Source: SB11 sp965222995 (GTDB lineage: Bacteria > Bacteroidota > Bacteroidia > UBA8524). From it: DNA of 64,000 nt. Below the pieces are notes generated by a model, which was not told the DNA's origin, ran no database searches, and was given only the letters and a program-made list of their open reading frames with translations. The position numbers were made by a program, and so were the translations under genes. The DNA is taken from positions 1,674,001 to 1,738,000 of the forward strand of contig OZ244977.1 in assembly GCA_965222995.1 (NCBI GenBank), in the 5' to 3' direction. This document shows positions 17,146 through 29,525 of this stretch, in pieces (the first letter of the stretch is position 1; each line of letters begins with the position of its first letter).

Positions 17146-17177
17146 AAAAAAACCCCGTAGTAAAAACTACGAGGTTT
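17146..17177 (-). terminator. Terminator of the rRNA operon
   Basis: CGTAGT (17156-17161) pairs with ACTACG (17166-17171), extended by CC/GG and AAA/TTT with one mismatch. Read on the minus strand it is followed by seven T residues, just past the 5S gene. Confidence 0.88.
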
Positions 17178-17184
17178 TAAAGAT

Positions 17185-17296
<112 letters not shown>

Positions 17297-17362
17297 AGGC
17301 CTTGATGCTCAACGAGCAAATATTTTTGACAAAATTTGGAAGAAAACAAAAAAATCAAGAAT

Positions 17363-20131
<2,769 letters not shown>

Positions 20132-20163
20132 AAATCTTGGTTTTCTCGTTTTCTTCCAACATG

Positions 20164-20173
20164 TCAAAGAACT
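20164..20173 (-). promoter_or_regulatory. boxA-like antitermination element before 23S
   Basis: On the minus strand AGTTCTTTGA precedes the 23S gene by about 35 bases. The same decamer occurs before 16S at 22244-22253. Such elements load the NusB/NusE antitermination complex in rRNA operons. Confidence 0.6.
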
Positions 20174-20250
20174 TTATCTCATTTTGGTGTTATATATTGG
20201 TATACGCACGGCTAGTAGTATACATCAACAACATATAACTGGGATTTGTG

Positions 20251-20320
20251 AGCATGAAAGGATTTGAACCTTTCTTCCATGGCATTAACCTATATGCTAA
20301 TACTCTAAATCGTTCATCAT
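20251..20320 (-). pseudogene. Degenerate tRNA-like remnant in the 16S-23S spacer
   Basis: On the minus strand a perfect T-arm (AAAGG-TTCAAAT-CCTTT, 20257-20273) is followed by a possible acceptor strand. An anticodon-arm-like GCAT/ATGC hairpin precedes it, but the loop is 8 bases and neither a D-arm nor a pairing 5' acceptor strand can be formed. It appears to be a decayed third spacer tRNA. Confidence 0.4.
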
Positions 20321-20352
20321 TTTACAGAACAGGTGTTGCAAAAGCAACGTTG

Positions 20353-20426
20353 TGGAGAATATCGGAGTCGAACCGATGACCTCCTGCGTGCAAGGCAGGC
20401 GCTCTAGCCAGCTGAGCTAATTCCCC
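20353..20426 (-). tRNA. tRNA-Ala (anticodon TGC)
   Basis: On the minus strand the gene begins GGGGAATTAGCTCAGCTGG and ends ATTCTCC plus discriminator A. The acceptor GGGGAAT pairs with ATTCTCC, and the anticodon loop is CTTGCAC (anticodon TGC). The CCA is not encoded. The position between 16S and 23S is standard. Confidence 0.97.
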
Positions 20427-20441
20427 ATAAAGAACCGTTAG

Positions 20442-20515
20442 TAGTCTCGGGCAGACTTGAACTGCCGACCCCTACATTATCAGTGTAGTGCTCTAACCAA
20501 CTGAGCTACGAGACT
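20442..20515 (-). tRNA. tRNA-Ile (anticodon GAT)
   Basis: On the minus strand the gene begins AGTCTCGTAGCTCAGTTGG. The acceptor AGTCTCG pairs with CGAGACT, and the anticodon loop is CTGATAA (anticodon GAT). The CCA is not encoded. It is cotranscribed with 16S and tRNA-Ala. Confidence 0.97.
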
Positions 20516-20581
20516 ATAATTTTAAATATAGCTACGCTCAGAAAGCTCTGAGCCTTTCTGATAGCTCACTATGGGATTCCT

Positions 20582-20591
20582 GCAAAGAACA
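20582..20591 (-). promoter_or_regulatory. boxA-like element after 16S
   Basis: On the minus strand TGTTCTTTGC lies between 16S and tRNA-Ile. It resembles the two AGTTCTTTGA copies before 16S and 23S with two differences. Confidence 0.4.
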
Positions 20592-20636
20592 TTATTGAAG
20601 TAGAAAAAGAAATAGCGAACAACAAATTCACTCTAG

Positions 20637-22160
<1,524 letters not shown>

Positions 22161-22243
22161 AAAAAGTTTTGAAAATTGACTATTTATGAATTTATAAACT
22201 CAAAGTAATTAAACTCTGAGGTCCGCTATTTCTCTTCAATACT

Positions 22244-22253
22244 TCAAAGAACT
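22244..22253 (-). promoter_or_regulatory. boxA-like element in the 16S leader
   Basis: AGTTCTTTGA on the minus strand lies in the leader between the promoter array and 16S. It is identical to the element before 23S. Confidence 0.6.
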
Positions 22254-22311
22254 TAATCTATATATGCACTTGCTTTAACAAGCTTGTGAAAAGATTTCAG
22301 TTTTGGGGTTG

Positions 22312-22802
22312 CAAAGATACTTCACTGACACAATATCAGACAAGTTTTTTTAATATTTTCTTAACAACCTTTTTCTAAAGAACGCCTCTGTTTTTAAGAG
22401 GGCTGCAAATGTAATTCTTTTGTTTCTTTACGCAAGAATTATTTTACAATTTTTTAAAATAAATTTTCTCTATTTTAAAGAGGGGTGCAAATTTAATTCT
22501 TTCACTTTTAATGTCAAGAATTATTTTGACTTTTTTTACCACACTTTTTTGATGAATGCCTCTTTTATATGAGGCGGCAAAAGCGGCTATTTTTTGCATT
22601 AGAAAGCAAGAAGCATTATGCCTTTTTGAGAAATCATCTTTTTAAAAGAACTCCCTTTTTACCGAAGGGGCTGCAAAGGTAAAACTATTTTATTTATTAC
22701 CAATACAAAAAATTAAAAAACTAATTATTTAATTTTTCGTTTGCACAGCTTTTTTCAGAACGGGACGGCAAAGGTAGGATTATTTCTTTCACAGAAAACA
22801 CC
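22312..22802 (-). promoter_or_regulatory. Array of about six tandem rRNA promoters
   Basis: On the minus strand -7 boxes lie at 22312-22319 (TATCTTTG), 22406-22413 (TACATTTG), 22488-22495 (TAAATTTG), 22578-22585 (CGCTTTTG, degenerate), 22674-22681 and 22769-22776 (both TACCTTTG). Five have a TTG-type -33 box 19 or 21 bases upstream (CTTG at 22341, 22433, 22515 and 22607; TTG within 22701-22704). The sixth lacks an obvious -33. The units repeat every 82-96 bases. Each -7 box is followed by GC and, in most units, a short CCTC/GAGG-type inverted repeat. Confidence 0.8.
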
Positions 22803-22923
22803 TTTTAAAATAATTTTATAAAAACACAGCTTAAATGCTGATAATCAACACCATTATTTTAAGCAACTATAGGCTATGTTCTTTCATCTTTATGTTTAGC
22901 ATTATTATTGTTATCCTAAATAT

Positions 22924-23349
22924 ATGTTTAGTAAGCAAAAAAACTCTCTTGTTTTAGTACTATTCTGGCTTGTGTTTCCCCACTTCTCATCAGCACAAAC
23001 AGATATTAAAGTTGGCGACTCTCTAACCATTGGTAAATGTAGTAGTGCCGAATTTGGCTTTTTAAACATTGATAAGGTGGTAAAAACACGCTGGGTTGAT
23101 AGGGGTTTAACTTATGACACTGCTACCGGAGACGGGTTTTACTTTTATTTTTTTAATGAAGGTGATGTAGACAGCCGTAGATTGCCCTGTGATTACGAAG
23201 GTAAGAAGTTTAGAATTGCCAGCATGGACTACTATAAAAAAGAAGGCGGTGGCAAAAGACTGGTGATGCTGGGACAAATTGATAACGAAAGAACTGTACT
23301 TTGGATAGAAGTTGACGAAGCGATAAAAACAAAAGAGCTTACTTTATAG
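22924..23349 (+). CDS. Secreted protein of unknown function
   Basis: I do not recognise this 141-residue protein. A signal peptide (LVLVLFWLVFPHFSSAQ) with an Ala-Gln cleavage context is typical of Bacteroidota exported proteins. The mature part is small, with two cysteines (KCSSAEFGF and LPCDYEGKKF) that could form a disulfide and a beta-rich composition. It follows the rRNA promoter array, reads away from it and ends 16 bases before a GT9 glycosyltransferase, so the two may be cotranscribed. Confidence 0.7.
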   Translation: MFSKQKNSLVLVLFWLVFPHFSSAQTDIKVGDSLTIGKCSSAEFGFLNIDKVVKTRWVDRGLTYDTATGDGFYFYFFNEGDVDSRRLPCDYEGKKFRIASMDYYKKEGGGKRLVMLGQIDNERTVLWIEVDEAIKTKELTL

Positions 23350-23365
23350 GTATATTGCGCCTGTT

Positions 23366-24349
23366 TTGAAAGTATTAGTAATACGTTTTAGCTCCATAGG
23401 CGATATTGTACTTACCACACCTGTGGTGCGATGCCTTAAACAACAAGTAGATAATATTGAAGTACACTACTTAACCAAGCCACAGTTTGAAGGCATACTT
23501 TCTACCAATATATATATAGATAAAGTTCACACCTTAGAGACATCTCTATCACAAACCATCAAAGTTTTAAAGCAAGAGAACTTTGATGAGGTGATTGACT
23601 TACACAATAACATACGTTCTAAACGAGTGAAGTTGGGCTTAGGAAAACCCTCACACGCATTTAACAAGCTAAATTTTGAGAAATGGTTATTGGTAAACCT
23701 CAAAACCAATAAATTACCTGATATACATATAGCAGATAGGTACTTGGCAACGGTTTCTCATTTAGGAGTAAAAAACGATGGGCAAGGCTTAGATTACTTT
23801 ATACCTGATACCGAAACTACAGATACCTCTACCCTGCCAACAAAATATATAGCCTTTGCCATTGGCGGGCAACATACTACCAAAAAGCTACCCAACGCCA
23901 AGATTATTGAAATACTAAAACAGATTGAAACACCAGTTATATTATTAGGAGGAAAGGAAGATGCTGAAAATGGCAAAATTATTTCCGATGCATTACCTAA
24001 CTACACTATAATTAATAAATGTGGGGAGTTAAACCTTAACCAATCGGCATTGATAGTTAAACTCAGCAAAGCACTTATTACCCACGATACGGGTATGATG
24101 CACATAGGTGCAGCTTTAGATATACCTATACTTTCTGTTTGGGGAAACACAATACCGCAATTTGGGATGTACCCTTACTATAAACAAAATTCAGAAGCAG
24201 CCCTAAAAGCTAAAATGTTTGAAGTTACAGGGCTTAAATGCCGCCCGTGCTCTAAAATAGGCTTTGATAAATGCCCAAAAGGTCATTTTGATTGTATGAT
24301 GAAGCAGGATAGTAGTGAGATTGCTCACTCCGTAGAAAGTATAAAGTAA
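23366..24349 (+). CDS. GT9-family (ADP-heptose:LPS heptosyltransferase-like) glycosyltransferase
   Basis: The 327-residue cytoplasmic GT-B enzyme has the family start KVLVIRFSSIGDIVLTTPVVRCLK. The C-terminal donor site carries KTLPNAK-like spacing, PVILLGGKEDAENG and the conserved ITHDTGMMHIGAALDIPILSVWG segment. It probably adds a heptose or related sugar to lipopolysaccharide core. A late cysteine cluster (KCRPCSKIGFDKCPKGHFDCM) is present, as in several Bacteroidota members. The start is a TTG. No other LPS gene is adjacent. Confidence 0.92.
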   Translation: MKVLVIRFSSIGDIVLTTPVVRCLKQQVDNIEVHYLTKPQFEGILSTNIYIDKVHTLETSLSQTIKVLKQENFDEVIDLHNNIRSKRVKLGLGKPSHAFNKLNFEKWLLVNLKTNKLPDIHIADRYLATVSHLGVKNDGQGLDYFIPDTETTDTSTLPTKYIAFAIGGQHTTKKLPNAKIIEILKQIETPVILLGGKEDAENGKIISDALPNYTIINKCGELNLNQSALIVKLSKALITHDTGMMHIGAALDIPILSVWGNTIPQFGMYPYYKQNSEAALKAKMFEVTGLKCRPCSKIGFDKCPKGHFDCMMKQDSSEIAHSVESIK

Positions 24350-24353
24350 ACTA

Positions 24354-24385
24354 GTATAAAGTAATTGATGTACAATACTTTATAC
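24354..24385. terminator. Inverted repeat between convergent genes
   Basis: GTATAAAGTA (24354-24363) pairs perfectly with TACTTTATAC (24376-24385). A third, direct copy lies at 24339-24348. It sits between the convergent GT9 and LhgO genes and may act as a bidirectional terminator, although no strong T tract follows. Confidence 0.45.
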
Positions 24386-24415
24386 CATCTACTAAAGTAC
24401 CTTATACATATAACA

Positions 24416-25612
24416 TCATAGTTTTTGTACTGCCATATCGGCCACTGTTTTCCCGATAGATAATGATGAGGTAGCCGCGGGTGATGGCGCATTGAGTATA
24501 TTAATGGTTAGTGCATCTTCAACAATTTTAAAATCATCTAACAAGCCACCTGTTCTGTCGCAGGCTTGTGCACGTACTCCCGCCTCAGCAGAAACTAAGT
24601 CATCTTCTTTAATTTCAGGTATTAAGCGTTGCAGTGCTTTGGTAAATGCTGCTTTTGAGAAGGAACGGTACATTTCGCCCATGCCAGTTTTCCAGTATTT
24701 CAACATCACTTTTTGGAAACCCGGCCAAGCCAATGCCTCAAGCATCTCTTTCAAATTAATATCGCTTTTGGTGTATCCTTCACGGGCAAAAGCAAATACC
24801 GCATTCGGGCCGGCTTCTACCCCGCCCTCAATCATGCGGGTAAAGTGTACTCCCAAAAAAGGGAAGTTAGGGTCAGGTACAGGATATATAAGGTGCTTTA
24901 CCAAATGTTGACTCTCCTTCTTCAACATATAATACTCACCCCTAAACGGTATAATACGCGTATCCAGATTCTTTTGGGTATATGCCGCTACCTTATCACA
25001 GTATAAACCCGCACAGTTTATAACCAACATGGTGTTTAGTGTTTGTTTTGGTGTGACTACCTCCGAGTATTCACTTTTAGTATTTATACCAGTTACTTTC
25101 TCTCCTAAAAATAACTCTCCCCCTTTTTCTTGAAACAACTCTGCCAATTTTTGGGACACTTCCGTATAGTTTATAATTCCGGTATAGGGTACCTTTAGTG
25201 CCTTTAGCATATTTACATGCGGTTCAATTTCCAAAGCTTCTTCCCTGCTTATATAAGTATTTTTATCTAACCCGTTTTCAAGCCCGCGTTGGTGTAATTT
25301 CTCCAAGTAAGGCACTTCATGCCCTTGTGTAGCTACCACTAGCTTCCCGCATAGCTCGTATTTAATATTATGGGTATCACAAAACTCTAAAAGCATTTTA
25401 TAGCCGTTTATGCAGTTTTTTGCTTTTAAACTACCCGGCTTGTAATACAATCCGCTATGTATTACACCGCTGTTATGTCCTGTTTGATGTTTTGCCACTA
25501 CATTTTCTTTTTCAACCAAAGCAATTTTCAACTGTGGTTTTTGTTGTTTTAATTGGTATGCGGTGGCTAATCCCACAATTCCTCCCCCTACTATTACAAT
25601 ATCGTACTGCAT
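24416..25612 (-). CDS. lhgO: L-2-hydroxyglutarate oxidase
   Basis: This FAD-dependent enzyme of about 398 residues oxidises L-2-hydroxyglutarate to 2-oxoglutarate. The dinucleotide-binding motif YDIVIVGGGIVGLATAYQL is at the N-terminus, followed by KHQTGHNSGVIHSGLYYKPGSLKA, diagnostic of the LhgO/YgaF family, and the late segment EAGVRAQACDRTGGLLDDF. I place the start at ATG 25612, directly before the FAD motif; an upstream start at 25633 would add MRQNYKT. The gene is divergent from a Smr-domain protein. No lysine-degradation partner (such as CsiD) is adjacent. Confidence 0.93.
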   Translation of the reverse strand: MQYDIVIVGGGIVGLATAYQLKQQKPQLKIALVEKENVVAKHQTGHNSGVIHSGLYYKPGSLKAKNCINGYKMLLEFCDTHNIKYELCGKLVVATQGHEVPYLEKLHQRGLENGLDKNTYISREEALEIEPHVNMLKALKVPYTGIINYTEVSQKLAELFQEKGGELFLGEKVTGINTKSEYSEVVTPKQTLNTMLVINCAGLYCDKVAAYTQKNLDTRIIPFRGEYYMLKKESQHLVKHLIYPVPDPNFPFLGVHFTRMIEGGVEAGPNAVFAFAREGYTKSDINLKEMLEALAWPGFQKVMLKYWKTGMGEMYRSFSKAAFTKALQRLIPEIKEDDLVSAEAGVRAQACDRTGGLLDDFKIVEDALTINILNAPSPAATSSLSIGKTVADMAVQKL

Positions 25613-25619
25613 GGTTTTG

Positions 25620-25627
25620 TAATTTTG
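25620..25627 (+). promoter_or_regulatory. -7 promoter element of the Smr gene
   Basis: TAATTTTG matches TAnnTTTG and lies 24 bases before the TTG start codon. No good -33 box is seen, so confidence is modest. Confidence 0.4.
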
Positions 25628-25651
25628 CCGCAAAATAAATCAATTTAGGTT

Positions 25652-26146
25652 TTGAAGTTTAATGTGGGCGATAAAGTATGTTGCACAAATACCTCTGTAA
25701 AAGGTGTTGTAGTAAAGCTATTAGATAGCCGCCATGTGGTATTATTAGATGAAGAAACCGATATGGAAATTGATTACCCCATTCACACCCTTACATTAGT
25801 TGAAGCATCGCACAAAGAACTTACAAGCAAAGCACCTACTGATAAAGAAGAAATAAAACTTACACCACAAAAAAATACTTCTATTGATTTACATACGGAA
25901 AAGTTGCCTAAAAGCTACCGTACCTCTCCTCCACTAAAAGGACAATTGGAGTACTTAGACTATAAACTGGCTTTAGCCATAAGCCAAGGGGCAAAACAGC
26001 TAACTATTATTCATGGCAAAGGCAATGGTATTTTACGCAATGAAGTAATTAAGCGTTTAAGAAAAATGCCTCAGATTAAGAGCTTTAAAGACCCTGAAAA
26101 TGTATTAGCCTTAAAAGGCAGTAAACAAGTTGTAGTACTTAAATAA
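25652..26146 (+). CDS. Smr-domain protein
   Basis: The 164-residue protein has a short N-terminal beta-rich segment (VGDKVCCTNTSVKGVVVKLL) reminiscent of DUF2027-type domains and a C-terminal Smr domain (about 90-164). The latter carries the LDYKLALAISQGAKQLTIIHGKGNGIL signature, here quoted in parts: the HGKGNG loop is the nucleic-acid-binding motif. Smr domains nick or bind branched nucleic acids or cleave mRNA in collided ribosomes. The start is a TTG. The catalytic DxH of active Smr nucleases is not evident, so activity is uncertain. Confidence 0.85.
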   Translation: MKFNVGDKVCCTNTSVKGVVVKLLDSRHVVLLDEETDMEIDYPIHTLTLVEASHKELTSKAPTDKEEIKLTPQKNTSIDLHTEKLPKSYRTSPPLKGQLEYLDYKLALAISQGAKQLTIIHGKGNGILRNEVIKRLRKMPQIKSFKDPENVLALKGSKQVVVLK

Positions 26147-26193
26147 ACTTCGGCATAGTTTTAGTTTATAGTACTGTACAAACCGCAGATACT

Positions 26194-27495
26194 ATGAAAA
26201 AATACTCTACCTCTTTTTTACGTATAGCCATAGCCGCTTTGCTTCTTGTGCTTTTTGCAATTAGCCTAAAAGCACAAAACCCCATTATAAAACCTACCCA
26301 ACTTTCAACTCAACAACTTGAGCAGCTAAATACAGCTTCACTACAACGCTTAGCTAATCCGCAAGCTTGTATGGAGTTAAAGCAAATGAAAGTAAATCTT
26401 GTTTTGTGGGATTGTGGTATTGAAGATAATGATACAGTTTCCATAAACCTTAACGGACAATGGATACTGCACAACTTCAGGCTTACCAATGCCAAACAAG
26501 AAATACCCATTACACTAAACCCGGGCGAAAACCAGTTATCGCTATTAGCAAATAACCTGGGAGATATACCTGATAACACGGCTGCTATTGCCATTAGTGA
26601 AAATGGTGTAGAGCAAAAAGCCACACTAAGCAGTAGTTTGCAGAAAAGCGGTACCATGCGTTTGTTGGTGAAAGGAGGAGCAGGTGTGCAAACTATTTTA
26701 AATAATTGCCCTGAAAAACCTGTTTTTATGGACGATGAAAACAAACAGGTACGCGCAAACCCCGATTTGGCAAACCCTACTTTCAGGTTTCTGCATAAGG
26801 GAGTAAGAAAATATACCTACGAGCCCAATAGAGCACTTGAAATGCAAGGCTGCACCAATATAGCCGATAGTGTTGTAACCCTTTATTTTTGGGATAGTGG
26901 TGTTGAAGATAACGATACCATATCTATAAACCTTAATGGGGTTTGGGTAGTAAATAATTTACGCTTAAGTAAAGCTAAGCAAAGTGTACAGGTGAAATTG
27001 CAGCCCGGTAGTAACTATATAATAATGTATGCCAACAATTTGGGAGATATACCTAACAATACATCAGGTATTGGAGTAAAATATAAATACGGAGAACGTG
27101 ATTTAGGTACTTTGTATAGCGATAAACATACCAGCGGAACGTTTAGGTTTAATAGCACTGTAGGAGCAGGAGCAGCAACTTTTGCATCACAGCCTTGTAT
27201 CCCTACCTCACAAACGGTTGCCAAGCGCAAACAAAACGACCCTGAAATGCAATATTTGTTGGGTAAAAGAAACCCTACCAACAACCGGCCCACTAAGTAC
27301 ACCCCACGTAACCAACCCAACTATGCTCCCGCAGCAGCAGGTGCAATTGGTGTAGGTGTTATATTATCTCGTCCCGGTAATAGAGGCGGCACCCCATCAG
27401 GAGGCGGAAATACGGGAACCAAGCCCAGACAACCCCGCCAGCCTAGCGGCAATAACCCTACTCCAACACGAAACGACAAACCAAAGAACTATTAA
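26194..27495 (+). CDS. Secreted protein with two tandem copies of an unknown beta domain
   Basis: I do not recognise this 433-residue exported protein. After the signal peptide (AIAALLLVLFAISLKAQ) there are two clear copies of one domain of about 110 residues, at about 58-170 and 217-330. Both contain WD(C/S)G(I/V)EDNDT(V/I)SINLNG, then NNLGDIP(D/N)NT. The repeats look like beta-sandwiches with an acidic, perhaps calcium-binding, loop. The last 80 residues are Gly/Asn/Pro-rich and basic, with a glycine helix-like AAAGAIGVGVIL segment. A palindromic terminator follows. The copies differ at many positions, so the duplication is old. Confidence 0.75.
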   Translation: MKKYSTSFLRIAIAALLLVLFAISLKAQNPIIKPTQLSTQQLEQLNTASLQRLANPQACMELKQMKVNLVLWDCGIEDNDTVSINLNGQWILHNFRLTNAKQEIPITLNPGENQLSLLANNLGDIPDNTAAIAISENGVEQKATLSSSLQKSGTMRLLVKGGAGVQTILNNCPEKPVFMDDENKQVRANPDLANPTFRFLHKGVRKYTYEPNRALEMQGCTNIADSVVTLYFWDSGVEDNDTISINLNGVWVVNNLRLSKAKQSVQVKLQPGSNYIIMYANNLGDIPNNTSGIGVKYKYGERDLGTLYSDKHTSGTFRFNSTVGAGAATFASQPCIPTSQTVAKRKQNDPEMQYLLGKRNPTNNRPTKYTPRNQPNYAPAAAGAIGVGVILSRPGNRGGTPSGGGNTGTKPRQPRQPSGNNPTPTRNDKPKNY

Positions 27496-27502
27496 TTATT
27501 TA

Positions 27503-27526
27503 AAAACGGGGCAATTGCCCCGTTTT
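27503..27526 (+). terminator. Terminator after the two-repeat secreted protein
   Basis: A perfect 24-base palindrome (AAAACGGGGCAA with its complement) forms a GC-rich hairpin with TTTT on its 3' side, 8 bases past the stop codon. Confidence 0.85.
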
Positions 27527-27586
27527 CTCATTTCATAACTCTACCAACTATCTTTTTTATAACTTTAGGGCATCTTTTTTAGCTCT

Positions 27587-29464
27587 ATGAAAAAAATTTT
27601 TGTTGCTGTATTATTACTACTCTCGTTTTATAGTGTAAAATCACAAAACAACTACCGCCCCACGTTAAAGGAAGTTGTAGAGAAGTTTGATAATATATAT
27701 AGCTTTAGCATTACAAACGGGCTTCTTAACCTATCTAAGAATCCCAAAGGATGGTCTACTTATGAAATGAAATATATCGGGACGAGCTGGAAAAAAACTA
27801 ATGAGCAACTTTTTTGGAGTACAACCTTACAAAAATACCTCCCTCTAAATTATAAGGCAATAAAGAACAAAAAGAAGCAACCCCTAAGAGATATTGTATT
27901 AAGTGATATATATAATTATGAGCGTAATTACTACCACGGCTATAAAGATGCTGCCAAAGATGTAATTACTGAATTAGGTAACAAAGAAAACCTGAGCGAT
28001 ACCTTACTAGATGGTTTGGCTAGAGCATATTCTAGCTATGCCCGTTCTTTTGTTGAAAGCATGACCGGATATACAACTTCTTCAACCTTTTCTGACACCG
28101 GTTTCATTACCGAAAATCTTGCTGACAGTTTTGTAAAGTATGTAGACAAAGGCATTGAGACTTTTGGCTTACTTCATAAACAAAATCCCGAGTACCAAAC
28201 TATTGTGGGGAGTATATACCAAAAATATTGTAATGAGTATATGTATGCTTATTTGGTGTTGTGCGAATGGGGATATGAAGACAAAGCAAAAAAATATCTT
28301 AAACCCAACTTATATGAAGAAAGTTTTTTGTCTCTTACTAAAAACTACCTCTCTACAATTGAAGACAACAGTATATTCCTAACTAATGGAGATAATGATA
28401 CTTACCCCTTACTATATCTCCAAATACAGCAAGGGTTTAAAAACAGTGTACATATTATAAACCTATCTTTATTGGGTAAACCACGTTACTTACAACTTTT
28501 GCAAAAAGGGTATGGCGGTAAACCCCCACTAAAATTATCAATCTCTCAAAAAGCATATAACAGTTTTGCCACTTCCTATATGCTAACCGATGATAATGAT
28601 AAAAACCAAAAAATTTCTTCAATTAATGAGCTGATTACATTTTTAAACTCAAAAAATTATAGCGCTAAAAATGATATTCCTGTAAGAATAAGCTTAGAGA
28701 ATAAAAATATTTCAAATGCCATAAACAAAGCCGCATGTATTTCTGCAAACCTTGTTGAGCCAGAAGCAGAAATTCCAAATCAAATTGAGCTTAAACTAAA
28801 ATCAGTGATATATAGGTCGGAGTTAGCCGTATTAGACATAATACATACCAATAATTGGCAAAACAATATTTATATAGCAAATAGCTATGAGCGCATTGAA
28901 TTTGGTGAGTATCTCCGTAACGTAGGGTTAATGTATATACTTTTTCCTATAAAAAAAACAATGACAGCGAAGTATAGTTATGTAGTAGATGATAGAAGAC
29001 TTTATGATAATATTACCAACAAATTCCATGTAAATACTAGCGATAAAAATAAAAACGGTAGTGAATATGTTGTTACTGGGTATAATCTTCGTCGGGCGTA
29101 TTATGATTATTTACAATCGTATAATGGCAATGAAAAAACAAGTATTGCGACTAAAGGGTTAAACATTTTACCCAACAGTTTTTTAAAATACGATTTTTCT
29201 ATTGCCACGCTTGCATTTGTTTTAATGGATGAACAACCAAAAAAAGCTGAAGAAGTATTAATTACTGTGGTTCATAATTTGCTTGACGAGTTTCATAATG
29301 AAAAGCCATTAAGGCAGCTTAGTTATTCCAAAAAAGAAGCTCTTAGAATTCTAAAATCCAAACTTGAAATAATCTCACAACAAACAAAAAACTATGACTT
29401 TAGCAATTTAGAAACAGCCTTAGCAGAAGCCAATGCTGATTTAGAAAGAGTAAATAATGAATAG
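27587..29464 (+). CDS. Exported protein resembling the soluble tail of DUF2723 proteins
   Basis: The 625-residue protein starts with a signal peptide (FVAVLLLLSFYSVKSQ) and lacks further membrane helices. The segment DNSIFLTNGDNDTYPLLYLQ (about 260-280), followed by VHIINLSLLGKPRYLQLL, matches a motif characteristic of the periplasmic C-terminal part of DUF2723 glycosyltransferase-like membrane proteins of Bacteroidota (GDNDTFPLWYLQ). This protein has the motif without the membrane part. The remaining helical repeats suggest a TPR-like solenoid. The function is unknown. It precedes an NhaC antiporter by 61 bases, so cotranscription is possible. Confidence 0.7.
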   Translation: MKKIFVAVLLLLSFYSVKSQNNYRPTLKEVVEKFDNIYSFSITNGLLNLSKNPKGWSTYEMKYIGTSWKKTNEQLFWSTTLQKYLPLNYKAIKNKKKQPLRDIVLSDIYNYERNYYHGYKDAAKDVITELGNKENLSDTLLDGLARAYSSYARSFVESMTGYTTSSTFSDTGFITENLADSFVKYVDKGIETFGLLHKQNPEYQTIVGSIYQKYCNEYMYAYLVLCEWGYEDKAKKYLKPNLYEESFLSLTKNYLSTIEDNSIFLTNGDNDTYPLLYLQIQQGFKNSVHIINLSLLGKPRYLQLLQKGYGGKPPLKLSISQKAYNSFATSYMLTDDNDKNQKISSINELITFLNSKNYSAKNDIPVRISLENKNISNAINKAACISANLVEPEAEIPNQIELKLKSVIYRSELAVLDIIHTNNWQNNIYIANSYERIEFGEYLRNVGLMYILFPIKKTMTAKYSYVVDDRRLYDNITNKFHVNTSDKNKNGSEYVVTGYNLRRAYYDYLQSYNGNEKTSIATKGLNILPNSFLKYDFSIATLAFVLMDEQPKKAEEVLITVVHNLLDEFHNEKPLRQLSYSKKEALRILKSKLEIISQQTKNYDFSNLETALAEANADLERVNNE

Positions 29465-29525
29465 TTTTACTGCAAAACCATTAAAAACTTAACAAATTAT
29501 TTACCTTTATTGCCGTAGATAAAGG

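Noticed and set aside
16948..17160. A 70-codon open frame after the flippase gene
   Set aside because: Its hydrophobic, low-complexity composition, lack of a promoter and overlap with the rRNA operon terminator argue against a real gene.
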